DNA of 64,000 nt from Neobacillus ginsengisoli (GCF_030813055.1 NZ_JAUSTW010000008.1:1-64000); one strand, 5' to 3'; shown: positions 37,199 to 47,476, counted from the first letter of the stretch. The notes: a model not told the origin generated them from the letters alone. Numbers and translations: made by a program.

Positions 37199-38017
37199 TC
37201 ATATTAACAATGAATATATTTGACTTAATAAAACTTGAGAGGACTCCTGCCTTACAATTGTCAACGGATTCAATTGTCGATTGATTAGTATTATTCGTTC
37301 GTCTTGTAATAGTTCAATAACATTTAGTATGTCTCTGTCAGACCATAGATAAGGAACCCCAAAATATAATTTTTCCTTTAAATCGGTAATTGTTATTTCT
37401 GTCATATCACCGGCTAACTTTTCCCAGTTAGAAAGGAGTTGATAAGCGTATAGATATTTATAGGAAGGCTCAATCTTATGAGGTGTAAAAATATAATTTT
37501 TCCCTTCGTCAATCATAATATTAAGAGCAGCAAAGCTAGTATCATTTAAATAACTTGAACGTAGGGGAGTAAGATTTACTTCTGACTCAAAATTTTTACA
37601 AACTATATTAGATAAAACTTCTTTCTGAATTTCTGTACCAAGTTGTGGGACTAGTTCGTTAAAGACAAAACTCCACAAAATAGCCTTGGAACCTTTAGAC
37701 ACTAAGTTATAATGACAGGACCACAAAGTTATGGATTCAACAAAGTATGGGTCTTCATTATATATAATGTCGCCTAATATTGTAGGAAAGACCTTGAACC
37801 TCTTTCCTTTGGTTTCTACGTTTATGAGACCCATAAACTCAGCATAATTAATGTTAGGGACGACCTTTCCGGAACTTGCACCGGTTGGAATTGTAGTCAA
37901 TTGTGAGATTTCCTCTTTTGTTAAAAACTTATCACTTTGTTTGCTAAGACGTAATAATTGGGCAATTGCATCTCTTTCAGGAGAAAAGGTTTTATGGAAA
38001 TTCAAACTATATTTCAT
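37199..38017 (-). CDS. DUF4007-like protein, copy 1
   Basis: 272 aa. The opening SLNFHKTFSPERDAIAQLLR is the DUF4007-type Hx(S/T)F-PER signature, followed by a block (TTIPTGASSGKVVPNINYAE) in the position of the GxGKNM motif. It is more divergent than the copy at 31928. It begins 2 bases after the dptH stop and precedes ATPase A, giving the same protein-ATPase order as the second pair. Probably DNA-binding; the call rests on the N-terminal match and context. Confidence 0.65.
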   Translation of the reverse strand: MKYSLNFHKTFSPERDAIAQLLRLSKQSDKFLTKEEISQLTTIPTGASSGKVVPNINYAEFMGLINVETKGKRFKVFPTILGDIIYNEDPYFVESITLWSCHYNLVSKGSKAILWSFVFNELVPQLGTEIQKEVLSNIVCKNFESEVNLTPLRSSYLNDTSFAALNIMIDEGKNYIFTPHKIEPSYKYLYAYQLLSNWEKLAGDMTEITITDLKEKLYFGVPYLWSDRDILNVIELLQDERIILINRQLNPLTIVRQESSQVLLSQIYSLLI

Positions 38018-38019
38018 AA

Positions 38020-41000
38020 CTAATTCATCCTTTCAGAGAATGGTATAACATTAACAATTCTAGGACCCATTCTTTCTAAATTACCATCATTCTTGAGTAA
38101 AGGTCCCCAAACAATACATTGACCTTTCCTTAGACCAGACAATTTTTTCGCCCATTCCTTACGTTTAAAAGAATCTGTGTCTAAATAAGAGGCTATACTT
38201 GTAATTTCTTCTTCCGGTGGTGAAAAATATATTTTTTGACTGGCATTTTGTAATCTTTGAATCTCATCTTTTCCTAATTGTCCTTGCATAAATTGCGTTG
38301 CATACCAACCAGACCAACCAAACTTTCGTCCTTCCGTTAATATCTTAGCACTTGGAGATTTTTCACTATGATCAAGGTTCTGTGCTTCATCGATAATTGC
38401 AGGAAAAGGTAAAGATTTATCACCATGAGTTAATAAATAATTCCATAAATCCCAAAGAATAAATTCAGTAATAACCAACTGAACATCCCTGTTAAACCCT
38501 GTCAATTGAACAATAAATACTTTTCCTTTTTTCTTTAAGTGTTCTTCCCAGTTATAGCTGGAGCTTGTATCGAACGGGTTCCTGTCAATAATAGATTGAA
38601 GCTTTGAAAGAGTAGTTTGAGCGTATGAAGTACCAAGTGCTTCTAGCTCTTTTCCTAGGTATTTCAAATCCATCGCATCTCCATATTTACGTAAACCTTC
38701 CTTGGTTGCCTGATACAATGCATTCGCTTGCTGTGATCCTATATCTTTATAAACAGCCATAAATACGCTCTTTATTCTTTCCGCAACATCCTCATCACTC
38801 TCAGGTAAAAATTCATCTTCGTCTAATTCTTTAAGATTTCTTTTAAACGGGTTAACAGGAAAACTATCTCTAAAAACCAAAAATTGTTCAATATTTTCGC
38901 CTAGTGCCTCTTTAAATTCCGGCTCAAGTTTCGACTTTTTAAAGCCGTCTGTATAATCAAACACAATACTTGAGATCCCACTTCTTGCTAACTCATAAAG
39001 TAAACATTGAATAAAGTATGTTTTCCCTACTCCTGATTTGCCAGAAATCAAAATATGTCTATTTTCTAATTGTGGATGTCCATACTCCCAAAAAATATCC
39101 TGATTATTTCTAGTATCCTTACCTAAAAGTATGCGCACCTTTTCAAGGGGTACAAAATTTGTGTTAATACTGGCCACATCTTTGTTCTTGGGCTCACGAA
39201 TTTCGGAATTAGAATTATCTACGTGATGATTATCTTCCCCAGTTAATTCATTACCATTTCCACCATTTCCTATTTTGATGGAGGTAGGGCCTTCAACCGT
39301 CTGTGTATCGTGACTGTTGGTATCATCTCTATCTTCATCTGAAGTAACTGGAATTTTAATTGAAGGTGAAAACTTAATATGTTGGTCTTCATCCTCTAGA
39401 TTTCTTTCTTCTAAGCTAACCTCTGTGAAATCACTCGTTAATTCCTTTTCAAACTCTTCTATTAAAAATTCAAAATCATCACGATTATTGGTAAAACTTA
39501 ATAAGTTGTTCTCTTGAATATCTACATACTCAATATTCTCTGACATTTCCTTAGGAAGTAAATACTTTTGAATGTAAAGCTGACCATATTCTTCGTGTGT
39601 ACATAAAACATTGTTCCCTAGAAGTATATCAATGTTATTTTTACTTACTTCATTATTAATATTAAGCCAATAAGTAAGTAATTTGGCAGACCAATTTATT
39701 TTAAATTTACCCTCAAGTATATTTAATAGACTTTGATTAAACTCACTTTGATCTTTTTCTAAATTTGGTACAAAATTTGGAGCAAATACTAATGAACGAT
39801 ATAACTGCGCAAACCAATATCTTCTATTATATGAAGATGATTCACCATCAAATAATTTTGAAAGATAATTAATACTATTATTAAGCTGGGTAAGCCCCTT
39901 CTCAACATGAACATTATTTTCCCTACCCATTTTGCATTCAACAATAGTCGCATCGATCTCAATAAAATCATTTTTCAAATCGTCTTTCTTAATTTGTATT
40001 AACAAGTAGTCTGGTCGGTTTGAAGAATCGCTAAACCAGTGCATATAGGAATCCATTGGGATGTAAGCCTTTAGAAGGATATTTTCCTCACGAGAATTAA
40101 CATTAATAGTGTTGACTGATAAAATATATGATAAAAAACTATGAATTTCGTAATCATAGGGATTTAAAGCTTTTAAGATTTTAATGCCATCCAATTCCTT
40201 AGACTGTTCAATACAATATTTAGCACATGCATTTAACTTATCATTACCCCACGATGGAAATAAATCCTTTAATCTCTTAGTAAGACGTGTAATTACATCT
40301 GTTCGCATCTTATCAGAGGCTGAGATAGTCATATTTAACTCACCGTATGGGCCCTCACCAGTTGAAAAGCTTATTACCTTATCTCTATTAAAGAAATTTT
40401 TGTCAAGAGCAGTATCCAATGTAACTACCCATCTTGCCTTACTATGTAAAACATCTAAAACTTGATACATTTGATCAGGCAGATTCAGTTCTTTTTCTAC
40501 CCTATATATTCCCTCTTTACTATCAGGGTACTCAACCCTATGTGTTAATTGTGAGTAAATGAAAGAAGAATGGAACTGTCTTTGACTAACTGAAACCCTT
40601 CTTGTTAACTCAGATTCATAAATTGGCATAGGATGAAACACCATTGGAAATCTAGTTTCTGAAGGTGTGATATTAGTTTGACCCGTATGTCGGTAGGCAA
40701 CTTTACTAGTTGTCATAACATCATTAATAAAGATCAAATCATGATCTAGTAATACATCTTCTAATACTGAACACGGATCGTTTTCTAAATTAATATTTCT
40801 ATAGTAAGTCTCAATTTTCACATTATCTTCTTCATTAAAGAAATTATCCAACCAATAATTCACATAGGTTCTTCCCTCTTGAAGTTGGCTTGGAGATATA
40901 ATTTGTAACTTAATATTTATTATGTGAGTTATTTCTTTTAATGTTTCAATAAATGTGTGGACTCCAGCAACTACTGGTTGTAAATGTTCAAAGTTTATAA

Positions 41001-43323
41001 AACCAATTTTAATACAATCAGTTTGAGCAGGGAATGTTTGAACATATTCGGTTAACTTTCTTTCAATAAGGCGAGACATAAAAGTGTTCGTTATCATTTC
41101 CTTGGTATTAAAATCATCATCAAATACCAAATCGTTATCCAATAGAACAATAGACTCTAAAGTATTCTCATCTAAGACATCACCGTGTAAAGCATAATAA
41201 CCAAATACTTCTTTTGTAAGTTTATTATTTGAAAAATCTGAGATTATTGTATCTAAACCCGAATTAATAGTTGATTGTCTAATAATATTTTCAATAAATT
41301 TTTCAAAATGCTTGTTTGTAGTATTGTTGTTTAATGCCTCAATTAAAAGAGTATGGATACCTTTTCTGAAAAACGCCTGTTGTTCAATCATTTTCTCTAA
41401 CATTGCAGGGTGAAAAGGAGGAACAATAGCTCCATTAAGATTTTCATCACGTGCTGCTTCCTTAGACTCGACCATTAAGAAAAGATTTGTTAAGAGATGG
41501 TAATGTTTCTTTTCTATTGTAGTAAGCGTTGTATTATTGTTTATAATTGATTCAATTACATCAATATACTTTTTAATAAACAGTTGTGCTGTAAATGATT
41601 TTCTTGCGTTTACAGTGTTGTAGAAACCATGATTTTTCAAATCATTTAAAAAGTCTTTAAATGGCTTATTTAACTGATATAACTTAGACGCCATCGTGTC
41701 TTCTTTAATTTCCTTTGGAAATAAGTCAAATACATTAAGATACTGATAGTCAGACCCATTTAACTGGTAAAAAAAGATTTCTGAGTCTACACTGCTTAAT
41801 AAATTACCTAAAGACTCACAATAAAAAATAGGTAAGAAACCTGTTGTTGATTGACTTGTTTCAATTAATTGATCCAGAATATTAATATCAAAGGTATGAA
41901 GCCAAAATTCATTAGGGTTAAAAATCCACTTGTATTCAATAGGTTTGTTAATACCTTCAATATTTACAGAAAATGATATATTAGAAAGTTTTTGAGTACC
42001 TTTTGAGGGTTTAATTGATAAATCATCCAAATGAGAAATTTGAAATGGATCTTTATTGTCCCTATAATAAATGTCTATTTCACTTTCTAGCTCTTCCTGT
42101 AGATATTCAACTACTCCACCTGTGGCAAAACATATCCTCGTCCAAGCATTGTAAAGATCGTATTCATTATCTTCTATATAATTTGATAACACAGCTTCAT
42201 TAACTGATAGTTCAAGTTTGGTTTTTCCATCTAAATCAATTGAGTTATTAAGCATGGACAAGCTACTAAAAATTATTTTTGAAAATGCCTCAATTGGAGC
42301 ACCATAAATTTTAACCATTTTTTCTTTAGGTTCCACAGGACCCTTAGTGCTTTTTAAATTTATAATGGCATTAATAAAGTTAAAATCTAATTTAAACAGT
42401 TTAGGTCTTAATTCATCTAAGGTTTTACCTTTAAAATAATCAAGAAGCGCTATTTCAAACTTTTCAAATGATCCAAATAATTCCTTTACATGCTCAATAC
42501 ATTCAGGAAACTCTTCATACATATTTTTATCTTTAAAATCTTTTAATTTCTTTTGTAACTTGGAAAATTTTGCTTTCGTCAATCCATCCTTAAATTCTGC
42601 TCGATTTTTAAATTTATTTGCTTTTTCAATTAAATCGAACTTTTTTTCTTTTCCCAAATTACTAATCGTTCTACTGTCAAATTTATGAATAGAAGGCAAA
42701 CCCCAGTCATTTAATAGGTTTCTACCAATTGATTCTAGAACTTCTTCGAGACCGTTTACATTTTCTCTTTCTAACCGATCAATAACGCTACTAAGCTTAT
42801 ATAAGTCTTTCGGTACTATACGAAATAAGTGGTCAAAAAAATGATTTATCGCAGTTCTTTCGGATTTATCTTGTACATCTATTAGCTTTACAAACCAGGA
42901 ATAATATTTCTTACCAACTAGTCGCTCGAGAACTTCAGGAGATATTTTATAAAAATCTGCTAAACCTCCCTTATCTTGAACACTTTCAGTTCCCATTAAG
43001 AATATTATTCCCTTATATTCAACTACTGAATTTCTCCATGTTGTCATTTGAACTTCATGTTCAACGAAATTTTCTTCTTCAAGTTCCTCTAGAAAAGAAT
43101 GAAATTCCTTATGTGCTTTAAAAAGTGAATATTGTTCTTTAGAAAGCTTTGCATGAAAGCTTATTCCCTCTTTAGAAAAAGTATTTCTAAAATATCTACA
43201 TACCTCTAAATAGATTCTAGGGTGTACAAAGTTTTCTAATCTAAACAAATACGCTTTATCTCTATTTGAGAAATCAATATTTTCATCTAATATTCCTATT
43301 ATTTCACTTATATATTCCTTCAC
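38020..43323 (-). CDS. dptH: DptH-type phosphorothioation-dependent restriction ATPase/nuclease (1767 aa)
   Basis: Largest protein of the operon. The C-terminal third is a HerA/FtsK-like motor: Walker A GKSGVGKT near 1428-1435, Walker B PAIIDEAQN near 1643-1650, and GRKFGWSGWYATQF after it. This matches DptH (DndH) of the Dnd restriction complex, which acts with DptF and DptG on DNA lacking phosphorothioates. Just ahead, D1105 in RPDYLLIQI and E1129-C-K1131 in DATIVECKMG form a PD-(D/E)XK-like pattern, a possible nuclease core. An acidic, Asn/Gly-rich linker (about 1310-1390) joins the parts. ATG 43323 lies 5 bases after dptG. Confidence 0.85.
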   Translation of the reverse strand: MKEYISEIIGILDENIDFSNRDKAYLFRLENFVHPRIYLEVCRYFRNTFSKEGISFHAKLSKEQYSLFKAHKEFHSFLEELEEENFVEHEVQMTTWRNSVVEYKGIIFLMGTESVQDKGGLADFYKISPEVLERLVGKKYYSWFVKLIDVQDKSERTAINHFFDHLFRIVPKDLYKLSSVIDRLERENVNGLEEVLESIGRNLLNDWGLPSIHKFDSRTISNLGKEKKFDLIEKANKFKNRAEFKDGLTKAKFSKLQKKLKDFKDKNMYEEFPECIEHVKELFGSFEKFEIALLDYFKGKTLDELRPKLFKLDFNFINAIINLKSTKGPVEPKEKMVKIYGAPIEAFSKIIFSSLSMLNNSIDLDGKTKLELSVNEAVLSNYIEDNEYDLYNAWTRICFATGGVVEYLQEELESEIDIYYRDNKDPFQISHLDDLSIKPSKGTQKLSNISFSVNIEGINKPIEYKWIFNPNEFWLHTFDINILDQLIETSQSTTGFLPIFYCESLGNLLSSVDSEIFFYQLNGSDYQYLNVFDLFPKEIKEDTMASKLYQLNKPFKDFLNDLKNHGFYNTVNARKSFTAQLFIKKYIDVIESIINNNTTLTTIEKKHYHLLTNLFLMVESKEAARDENLNGAIVPPFHPAMLEKMIEQQAFFRKGIHTLLIEALNNNTTNKHFEKFIENIIRQSTINSGLDTIISDFSNNKLTKEVFGYYALHGDVLDENTLESIVLLDNDLVFDDDFNTKEMITNTFMSRLIERKLTEYVQTFPAQTDCIKIGFINFEHLQPVVAGVHTFIETLKEITHIINIKLQIISPSQLQEGRTYVNYWLDNFFNEEDNVKIETYYRNINLENDPCSVLEDVLLDHDLIFINDVMTTSKVAYRHTGQTNITPSETRFPMVFHPMPIYESELTRRVSVSQRQFHSSFIYSQLTHRVEYPDSKEGIYRVEKELNLPDQMYQVLDVLHSKARWVVTLDTALDKNFFNRDKVISFSTGEGPYGELNMTISASDKMRTDVITRLTKRLKDLFPSWGNDKLNACAKYCIEQSKELDGIKILKALNPYDYEIHSFLSYILSVNTINVNSREENILLKAYIPMDSYMHWFSDSSNRPDYLLIQIKKDDLKNDFIEIDATIVECKMGRENNVHVEKGLTQLNNSINYLSKLFDGESSSYNRRYWFAQLYRSLVFAPNFVPNLEKDQSEFNQSLLNILEGKFKINWSAKLLTYWLNINNEVSKNNIDILLGNNVLCTHEEYGQLYIQKYLLPKEMSENIEYVDIQENNLLSFTNNRDDFEFLIEEFEKELTSDFTEVSLEERNLEDEDQHIKFSPSIKIPVTSDEDRDDTNSHDTQTVEGPTSIKIGNGGNGNELTGEDNHHVDNSNSEIREPKNKDVASINTNFVPLEKVRILLGKDTRNNQDIFWEYGHPQLENRHILISGKSGVGKTYFIQCLLYELARSGISSIVFDYTDGFKKSKLEPEFKEALGENIEQFLVFRDSFPVNPFKRNLKELDEDEFLPESDEDVAERIKSVFMAVYKDIGSQQANALYQATKEGLRKYGDAMDLKYLGKELEALGTSYAQTTLSKLQSIIDRNPFDTSSSYNWEEHLKKKGKVFIVQLTGFNRDVQLVITEFILWDLWNYLLTHGDKSLPFPAIIDEAQNLDHSEKSPSAKILTEGRKFGWSGWYATQFMQGQLGKDEIQRLQNASQKIYFSPPEEEITSIASYLDTDSFKRKEWAKKLSGLRKGQCIVWGPLLKNDGNLERMGPRIVNVIPFSERMN

Positions 43324-43328
43324 CTAAT

Positions 43329-44879
43329 TCACTCCTGAAATGGGTTTTCTACAATTGCAGTTGAATCTGATAAATCCCTTAAAAGTCCTGAGTCTTTTAA
43401 TAAATCTTGAAATTTTTCGGAGTTTGCATTAAACATTGTTAAATCAAGACTGTTGTTTTCTGACCAATGTTTCTTCGCTTCATTTGGACCGATTATAATT
43501 TTAAAATGTTTATAACACTTGTCTAAAAATGTTGTATATAACATTCTTTCTCCGGGAGTCACCAGTGATAAGACTAATATTTTCGTGATTTCTTCATTAA
43601 TTCCAAAACGCATACTTCCTCCCTTCGGGGGTACAACGAAACCAAGCTGTTTACCAAGTTTTCTAATTAACCGATTAGTATCTTTAGAAGCATCTTCGTA
43701 AATGGCTTCCTCTGCCTTATTCGACACACTCTTATCCATATAATTCTGGATATTTGCTTGATGTACGGCTCTAAATACATTTTCCTCTAGCTTTTCGTAA
43801 GAGGCTACTGCCATTTTTCTAATTTGATTACCTGGATTATTGATTACGTCAATTAGCCATTCAGCATTATCTTTTCCCTCTAATAATAATTGCGCTTGTA
43901 GACACATCATTCGCATTACTTGTAATGCGATCAAAGAGGAAAGCATTTCTACTTTTTCTAAAGTATTTATAGAAGAAGAGAGAAGGTTAGTTAACTCTTG
44001 AACAGTAAAAGCAGCTCTATTTCTATAATTATCAGGTATCCATTCCATACTTTTAGTGACATAATCTATTTTTTCTATGAACGAGTCTTGGTCTCCATCT
44101 AATTCCTTGATCTTGTCGTGACGCCAACTATTTTGTATAAATTGTGCAATTTGGCTAAGTTGGGGGATTCCGGTTATTAACTCTTGTAAATTCTTTTCTA
44201 AATTTTCCTTTAGATCAGGTTTTTCCTGAACTCCTTGTAAGACATGAAGATAATAAACCTCTCCACCTCTTGCCATAAACGCTCTGTAATTAAAATCAAA
44301 TTTGCCATCAATGTCCTTAAAGCTTGAATTTTTTTCTAATTTTTCTCTATCACTTTTCTTTCCTATTGCCTCACAAAAAATGAGTTCTGGTGCTACAGGT
44401 AATAAAGATTGAGCAAACCAGGAACGTTTCCCGATAATGGCGTTAAATCCATATAATAAATCTTGAAGTATATTTAATAGAAAATCTTCCTGTTGGTTTG
44501 AATCTATCGTAAGTTTGCCCTTTAGTATTTCCCTATGGTCTTCCAATGCATTAATGTCAACTTCAAAACGTTTTTCTATTTCACTGCGATTTAGAAATAT
44601 AAAACGTTTTAATCCCATTCTTGGAGTGGGGAAATAAAATAACTGATTTTCACCCGCTTGTGACAAAAACTGAAATTGATGACTAGCATCCATATAATCC
44701 TTTTTCCCCAAGCTTTTAGGAGAAGCGAAAATCACTAAGAATTCTAGCAAATACTCATACAAGGTCTGATCCCTAAACAACCTTTGACCATATGTCTGGA
44801 TTTGTAAGTTTTCCTTTAAAATATCTTCATTTTTTTTGAAATTTGGAAAGATAATATTTTTACTAGTTTTAATAATCAT
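43329..44879 (-). CDS. dptG: DptG-type phosphorothioation-dependent restriction protein
   Basis: 516 aa, helical, with no catalytic motif that I can identify. It is assigned as DptG (DndG) from its size, its place between dptF and dptH, and wording such as NENLQIQTYGQRLFRDQ-like start and FVVPPKGGSMRFGINEEITK near the end. In Dnd systems DptF, G and H form the restriction module. It starts 12 bases after dptF. The call leans on context more than on motifs. Confidence 0.72.
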   Translation of the reverse strand: MIIKTSKNIIFPNFKKNEDILKENLQIQTYGQRLFRDQTLYEYLLEFLVIFASPKSLGKKDYMDASHQFQFLSQAGENQLFYFPTPRMGLKRFIFLNRSEIEKRFEVDINALEDHREILKGKLTIDSNQQEDFLLNILQDLLYGFNAIIGKRSWFAQSLLPVAPELIFCEAIGKKSDREKLEKNSSFKDIDGKFDFNYRAFMARGGEVYYLHVLQGVQEKPDLKENLEKNLQELITGIPQLSQIAQFIQNSWRHDKIKELDGDQDSFIEKIDYVTKSMEWIPDNYRNRAAFTVQELTNLLSSSINTLEKVEMLSSLIALQVMRMMCLQAQLLLEGKDNAEWLIDVINNPGNQIRKMAVASYEKLEENVFRAVHQANIQNYMDKSVSNKAEEAIYEDASKDTNRLIRKLGKQLGFVVPPKGGSMRFGINEEITKILVLSLVTPGERMLYTTFLDKCYKHFKIIIGPNEAKKHWSENNSLDLTMFNANSEKFQDLLKDSGLLRDLSDSTAIVENPFQE

Positions 44880-44891
44880 TAATGATGCTCC

Positions 44892-46646
44892 TTAATCTAC
44901 AAATATTTCTGATTCACCAATTTGTAGCTTGACTAATTTAGGACCTTTAAGTGTATGAATTAAAAGCCTTATTATCTCTTCGTTATCGTTATATTGATAC
45001 TCAGAAAACAACTGTGATTTCATTCTATCAATACCATGACTAAGTGAAGGATTAATCTTTGAAGAAACAGCACCTTTTGCAATGTGGTTAAAGTAATCTA
45101 GTAACATTAATGGTACTTTGTATTCCTTTTTACTAGTAAAACCAATATATAGTTCGTAATGATTTTCAGCTGCATCAAACACTGATTCCTTATACTTTTG
45201 AATAACAGAAATATCGTTATTATTTAGCTCACCTAATAACAGTTGAACATTTTGCATTCCAGTACCTTGCCGTTGTAGCGGCAAGTATATCTTGTCATTA
45301 TCGTTTTTTGAATGTGTTCCTACTAGTATGTAATGTAGCGCCTTATACAAAGTAGATTTTAAAATCCTACTTTCCTTAATGTTCCATTTATTTTCTCTAA
45401 ATGACAAATAATTACTAAAAATAGGAGAAAATAACTCATTAAATAAACCATTTAACCCTTCTTTATTATATTGACCGAATAAAATATTCATCCTCCGAAC
45501 AGCTTTCCTCAATAGGTAGGGTTCTTCAAAAAGCATGTATTCAGTAGGTTTGAGTTTATACTTTTGCATTCTTTTTTCCCAAATCGACGAAATAATTTCT
45601 TGAGTCTCCGAAGAAAGATGGGAAAAGTCATTTCTAGCAAAAAAATCGTAATCATAAGATGTTTCTTTGCTGTCTAATTCAAGATGCTGTAATTCTTGAA
45701 TAGCTCTAATTTGTCTAGCTTCTTCATAAGCAATAATACCTATATATCCAAAAAATAAATTACTAAAGTGGTAATTAAATTTTCTTTCTATACCATAATT
45801 TTCAGAAATAGATTCACACTGTTGATTGCCTGTCATAGAATACGACAACTGCGCAAGGATTTGACGAATAGTCAAACGACGATCTGATTCAAATAACCAA
45901 CGATAATAACTTGTTGCAAATAAACTAATATTCCTTTTATTTTCCTTTACAGAATTATAATTATTATAAATTGGACATACCGGTCTTTTGGGACAAGTTT
46001 CACATGTAATCCAAAGTTCATCAGATGTAATTTTGTCTATAAACTTTGGTACTAATACGACATTATCTATACGGGCCATATTTACTAACAATATGTCAAA
46101 ATCCCCAATATTGGCTTCTTGCCCCACATTCTCATCCATTAGCTTAAGGAGTTTCATCTCTGCTTCTTCTTCAGTGACAGTATTAATATTGCCATTTTTA
46201 ATTAATTGCCTAAACGTTTCTATTAAGGGTCCTGTGTTAGATACAACTATTGAAGACATACCTTTGGTTTTTCCTAAAAGTGCATGTTTTAACAGATTAA
46301 TTTGTTCCTGCTCTGATAGTTCACTCATATCTTTTATGTAAAAAAAGTCACGACCTAACTCACTTGCAAATTTCTGATCATATTTCTTAAGCCCTTCTTT
46401 TTCATCAAAAATATTAACAGCCTTTAAAATTTGATAAACTAAGCTTGTTTTTCCATCACCAGCATGACCTGTTAGAATTACACATGTGGGTTTTTTCGAT
46501 AACTCTTTTGCTAAATAATTGCCTAAATCTCTTTCAACGTGAAATTTCTTATAATATTGATTAGTAACTTGAGCTTCTGCCAACGCATTCTCATTTGAAC
46601 TGTTTGCGTTATTCAGTGAATTTAGGTATGTTACAAATCCATTCAT
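44892..46646 (-). CDS. dptF: DptF-type phosphorothioation-dependent restriction ATPase
   Basis: First gene of the operon, 584 aa. The P-loop GHAGDGKTS sits at 60-68 and fits the DptF (DndF) family. C215, C218 and C224 (CETCPKRPVC) form a small Cys cluster that could bind zinc or iron. Relatives in Dnd clusters act with DptG and DptH in restriction of unmodified DNA. A candidate promoter lies about 85-115 bases upstream. No dndB, C, D or E gene precedes it, unlike the usual divergent dndBCDE-dptFGH layout. Confidence 0.85.
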   Translation of the reverse strand: MNGFVTYLNSLNNANSSNENALAEAQVTNQYYKKFHVERDLGNYLAKELSKKPTCVILTGHAGDGKTSLVYQILKAVNIFDEKEGLKKYDQKFASELGRDFFYIKDMSELSEQEQINLLKHALLGKTKGMSSIVVSNTGPLIETFRQLIKNGNINTVTEEEAEMKLLKLMDENVGQEANIGDFDILLVNMARIDNVVLVPKFIDKITSDELWITCETCPKRPVCPIYNNYNSVKENKRNISLFATSYYRWLFESDRRLTIRQILAQLSYSMTGNQQCESISENYGIERKFNYHFSNLFFGYIGIIAYEEARQIRAIQELQHLELDSKETSYDYDFFARNDFSHLSSETQEIISSIWEKRMQKYKLKPTEYMLFEEPYLLRKAVRRMNILFGQYNKEGLNGLFNELFSPIFSNYLSFRENKWNIKESRILKSTLYKALHYILVGTHSKNDNDKIYLPLQRQGTGMQNVQLLLGELNNNDISVIQKYKESVFDAAENHYELYIGFTSKKEYKVPLMLLDYFNHIAKGAVSSKINPSLSHGIDRMKSQLFSEYQYNDNEEIIRLLIHTLKGPKLVKLQIGESEIFVD

Positions 46647-46729
46647 TTTTTCTATTTGCCACCTTTACCTAGAACAGTAATAATCTAAATATTACATTCA
46701 TATTAAAATTAGCTTACAATTATATACAT

Positions 46730-46760
46730 ATATAAATTATCTTAACATATTTTTTGTCAA
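46730..46760 (-). promoter_or_regulatory. Candidate promoter of the dptF operon
   Basis: On the minus strand a consensus TTGACA (46755-46760) is followed after 17-19 bases by an A/T -10 (ATTTAT/TTATAT). The leader to dptF would be about 75 bases. Confidence 0.45.
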
Positions 46761-47158
46761 AGATAGTAAAATCTTTATATTTTAATTTACTTTTAATTCT
46801 AATATTCTATAGATTGGTAATGATCTTTTAATTCAATTTTAGTTCTACACAAACAAAAAGCTATGATTACTATACAGAAAAAGCTTCCATATTAGTCCAG
46901 AAGCAGATCTGTGCTTACATCTCTATTGGTATTAATTTTCCTTTCTATCTTTATACAATGAAAAATGTTTGGAGTGTGAAAATCTCCATTTTTCCAGTTC
47001 CTCTCACTCTGGAATAACTAATAAATCAGGTGAAACAGCAACGTTTACTGATTTTCTCTCTAAATTTCATCGCGGAATTCCAAGTTAAGTTCATCAAAAT
47101 ATATTCACCTATCTACCTAACGCCCTGAAGGGTTCTCTCTTAGCAATCCTGTAGATCG
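46761..47158. other. AT-rich spacer upstream of dptF
   Basis: No convincing gene on either strand. Stretches near 46960-47160 look like degraded coding sequence but no family could be named. Confidence 0.35.
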
Positions 47159-47419
47159 TTATTTTTCGACTTTGAAAAAAATAGAGCTCCACAAAACGAA
47201 TTACTTCATTGGCTTACAGTTTTTAGTGAGATACCTGATAACCATAAAGATGAGTTTATGTTAAAGGCTTGCGTTTATTCTTCTATGTCACATGAAAAAG
47301 CAAAAAACCAATATACAGACCAGTCTATGAAACGTAAATTAAAACTTTCCTTTTCAAAAGAAAAACCGGACGAGCTGCAGAAAAACGTGAATGAACCTAT
47401 TTCTTCTTCCTTATCTTAA
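47159..47419 (+). pseudogene. Unrecognised gene remnant
   Basis: An open stretch without a start reads LFFDFEKNRAPQNELLHWLT, then SEIPDNHKDEFMLKACVYSS and a basic tail (MKRKLKLSFSKEKPDELQKN) to a TAA at 47417. Composition is that of a real protein, and the preceding frame is closed. I cannot name the family. Confidence 0.35.
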
Positions 47420-47476
47420 CTATAGCCATTATTTAGTTCTAACAAGAGACTTGTAAAGGGAAAGTGGTAATATTTC

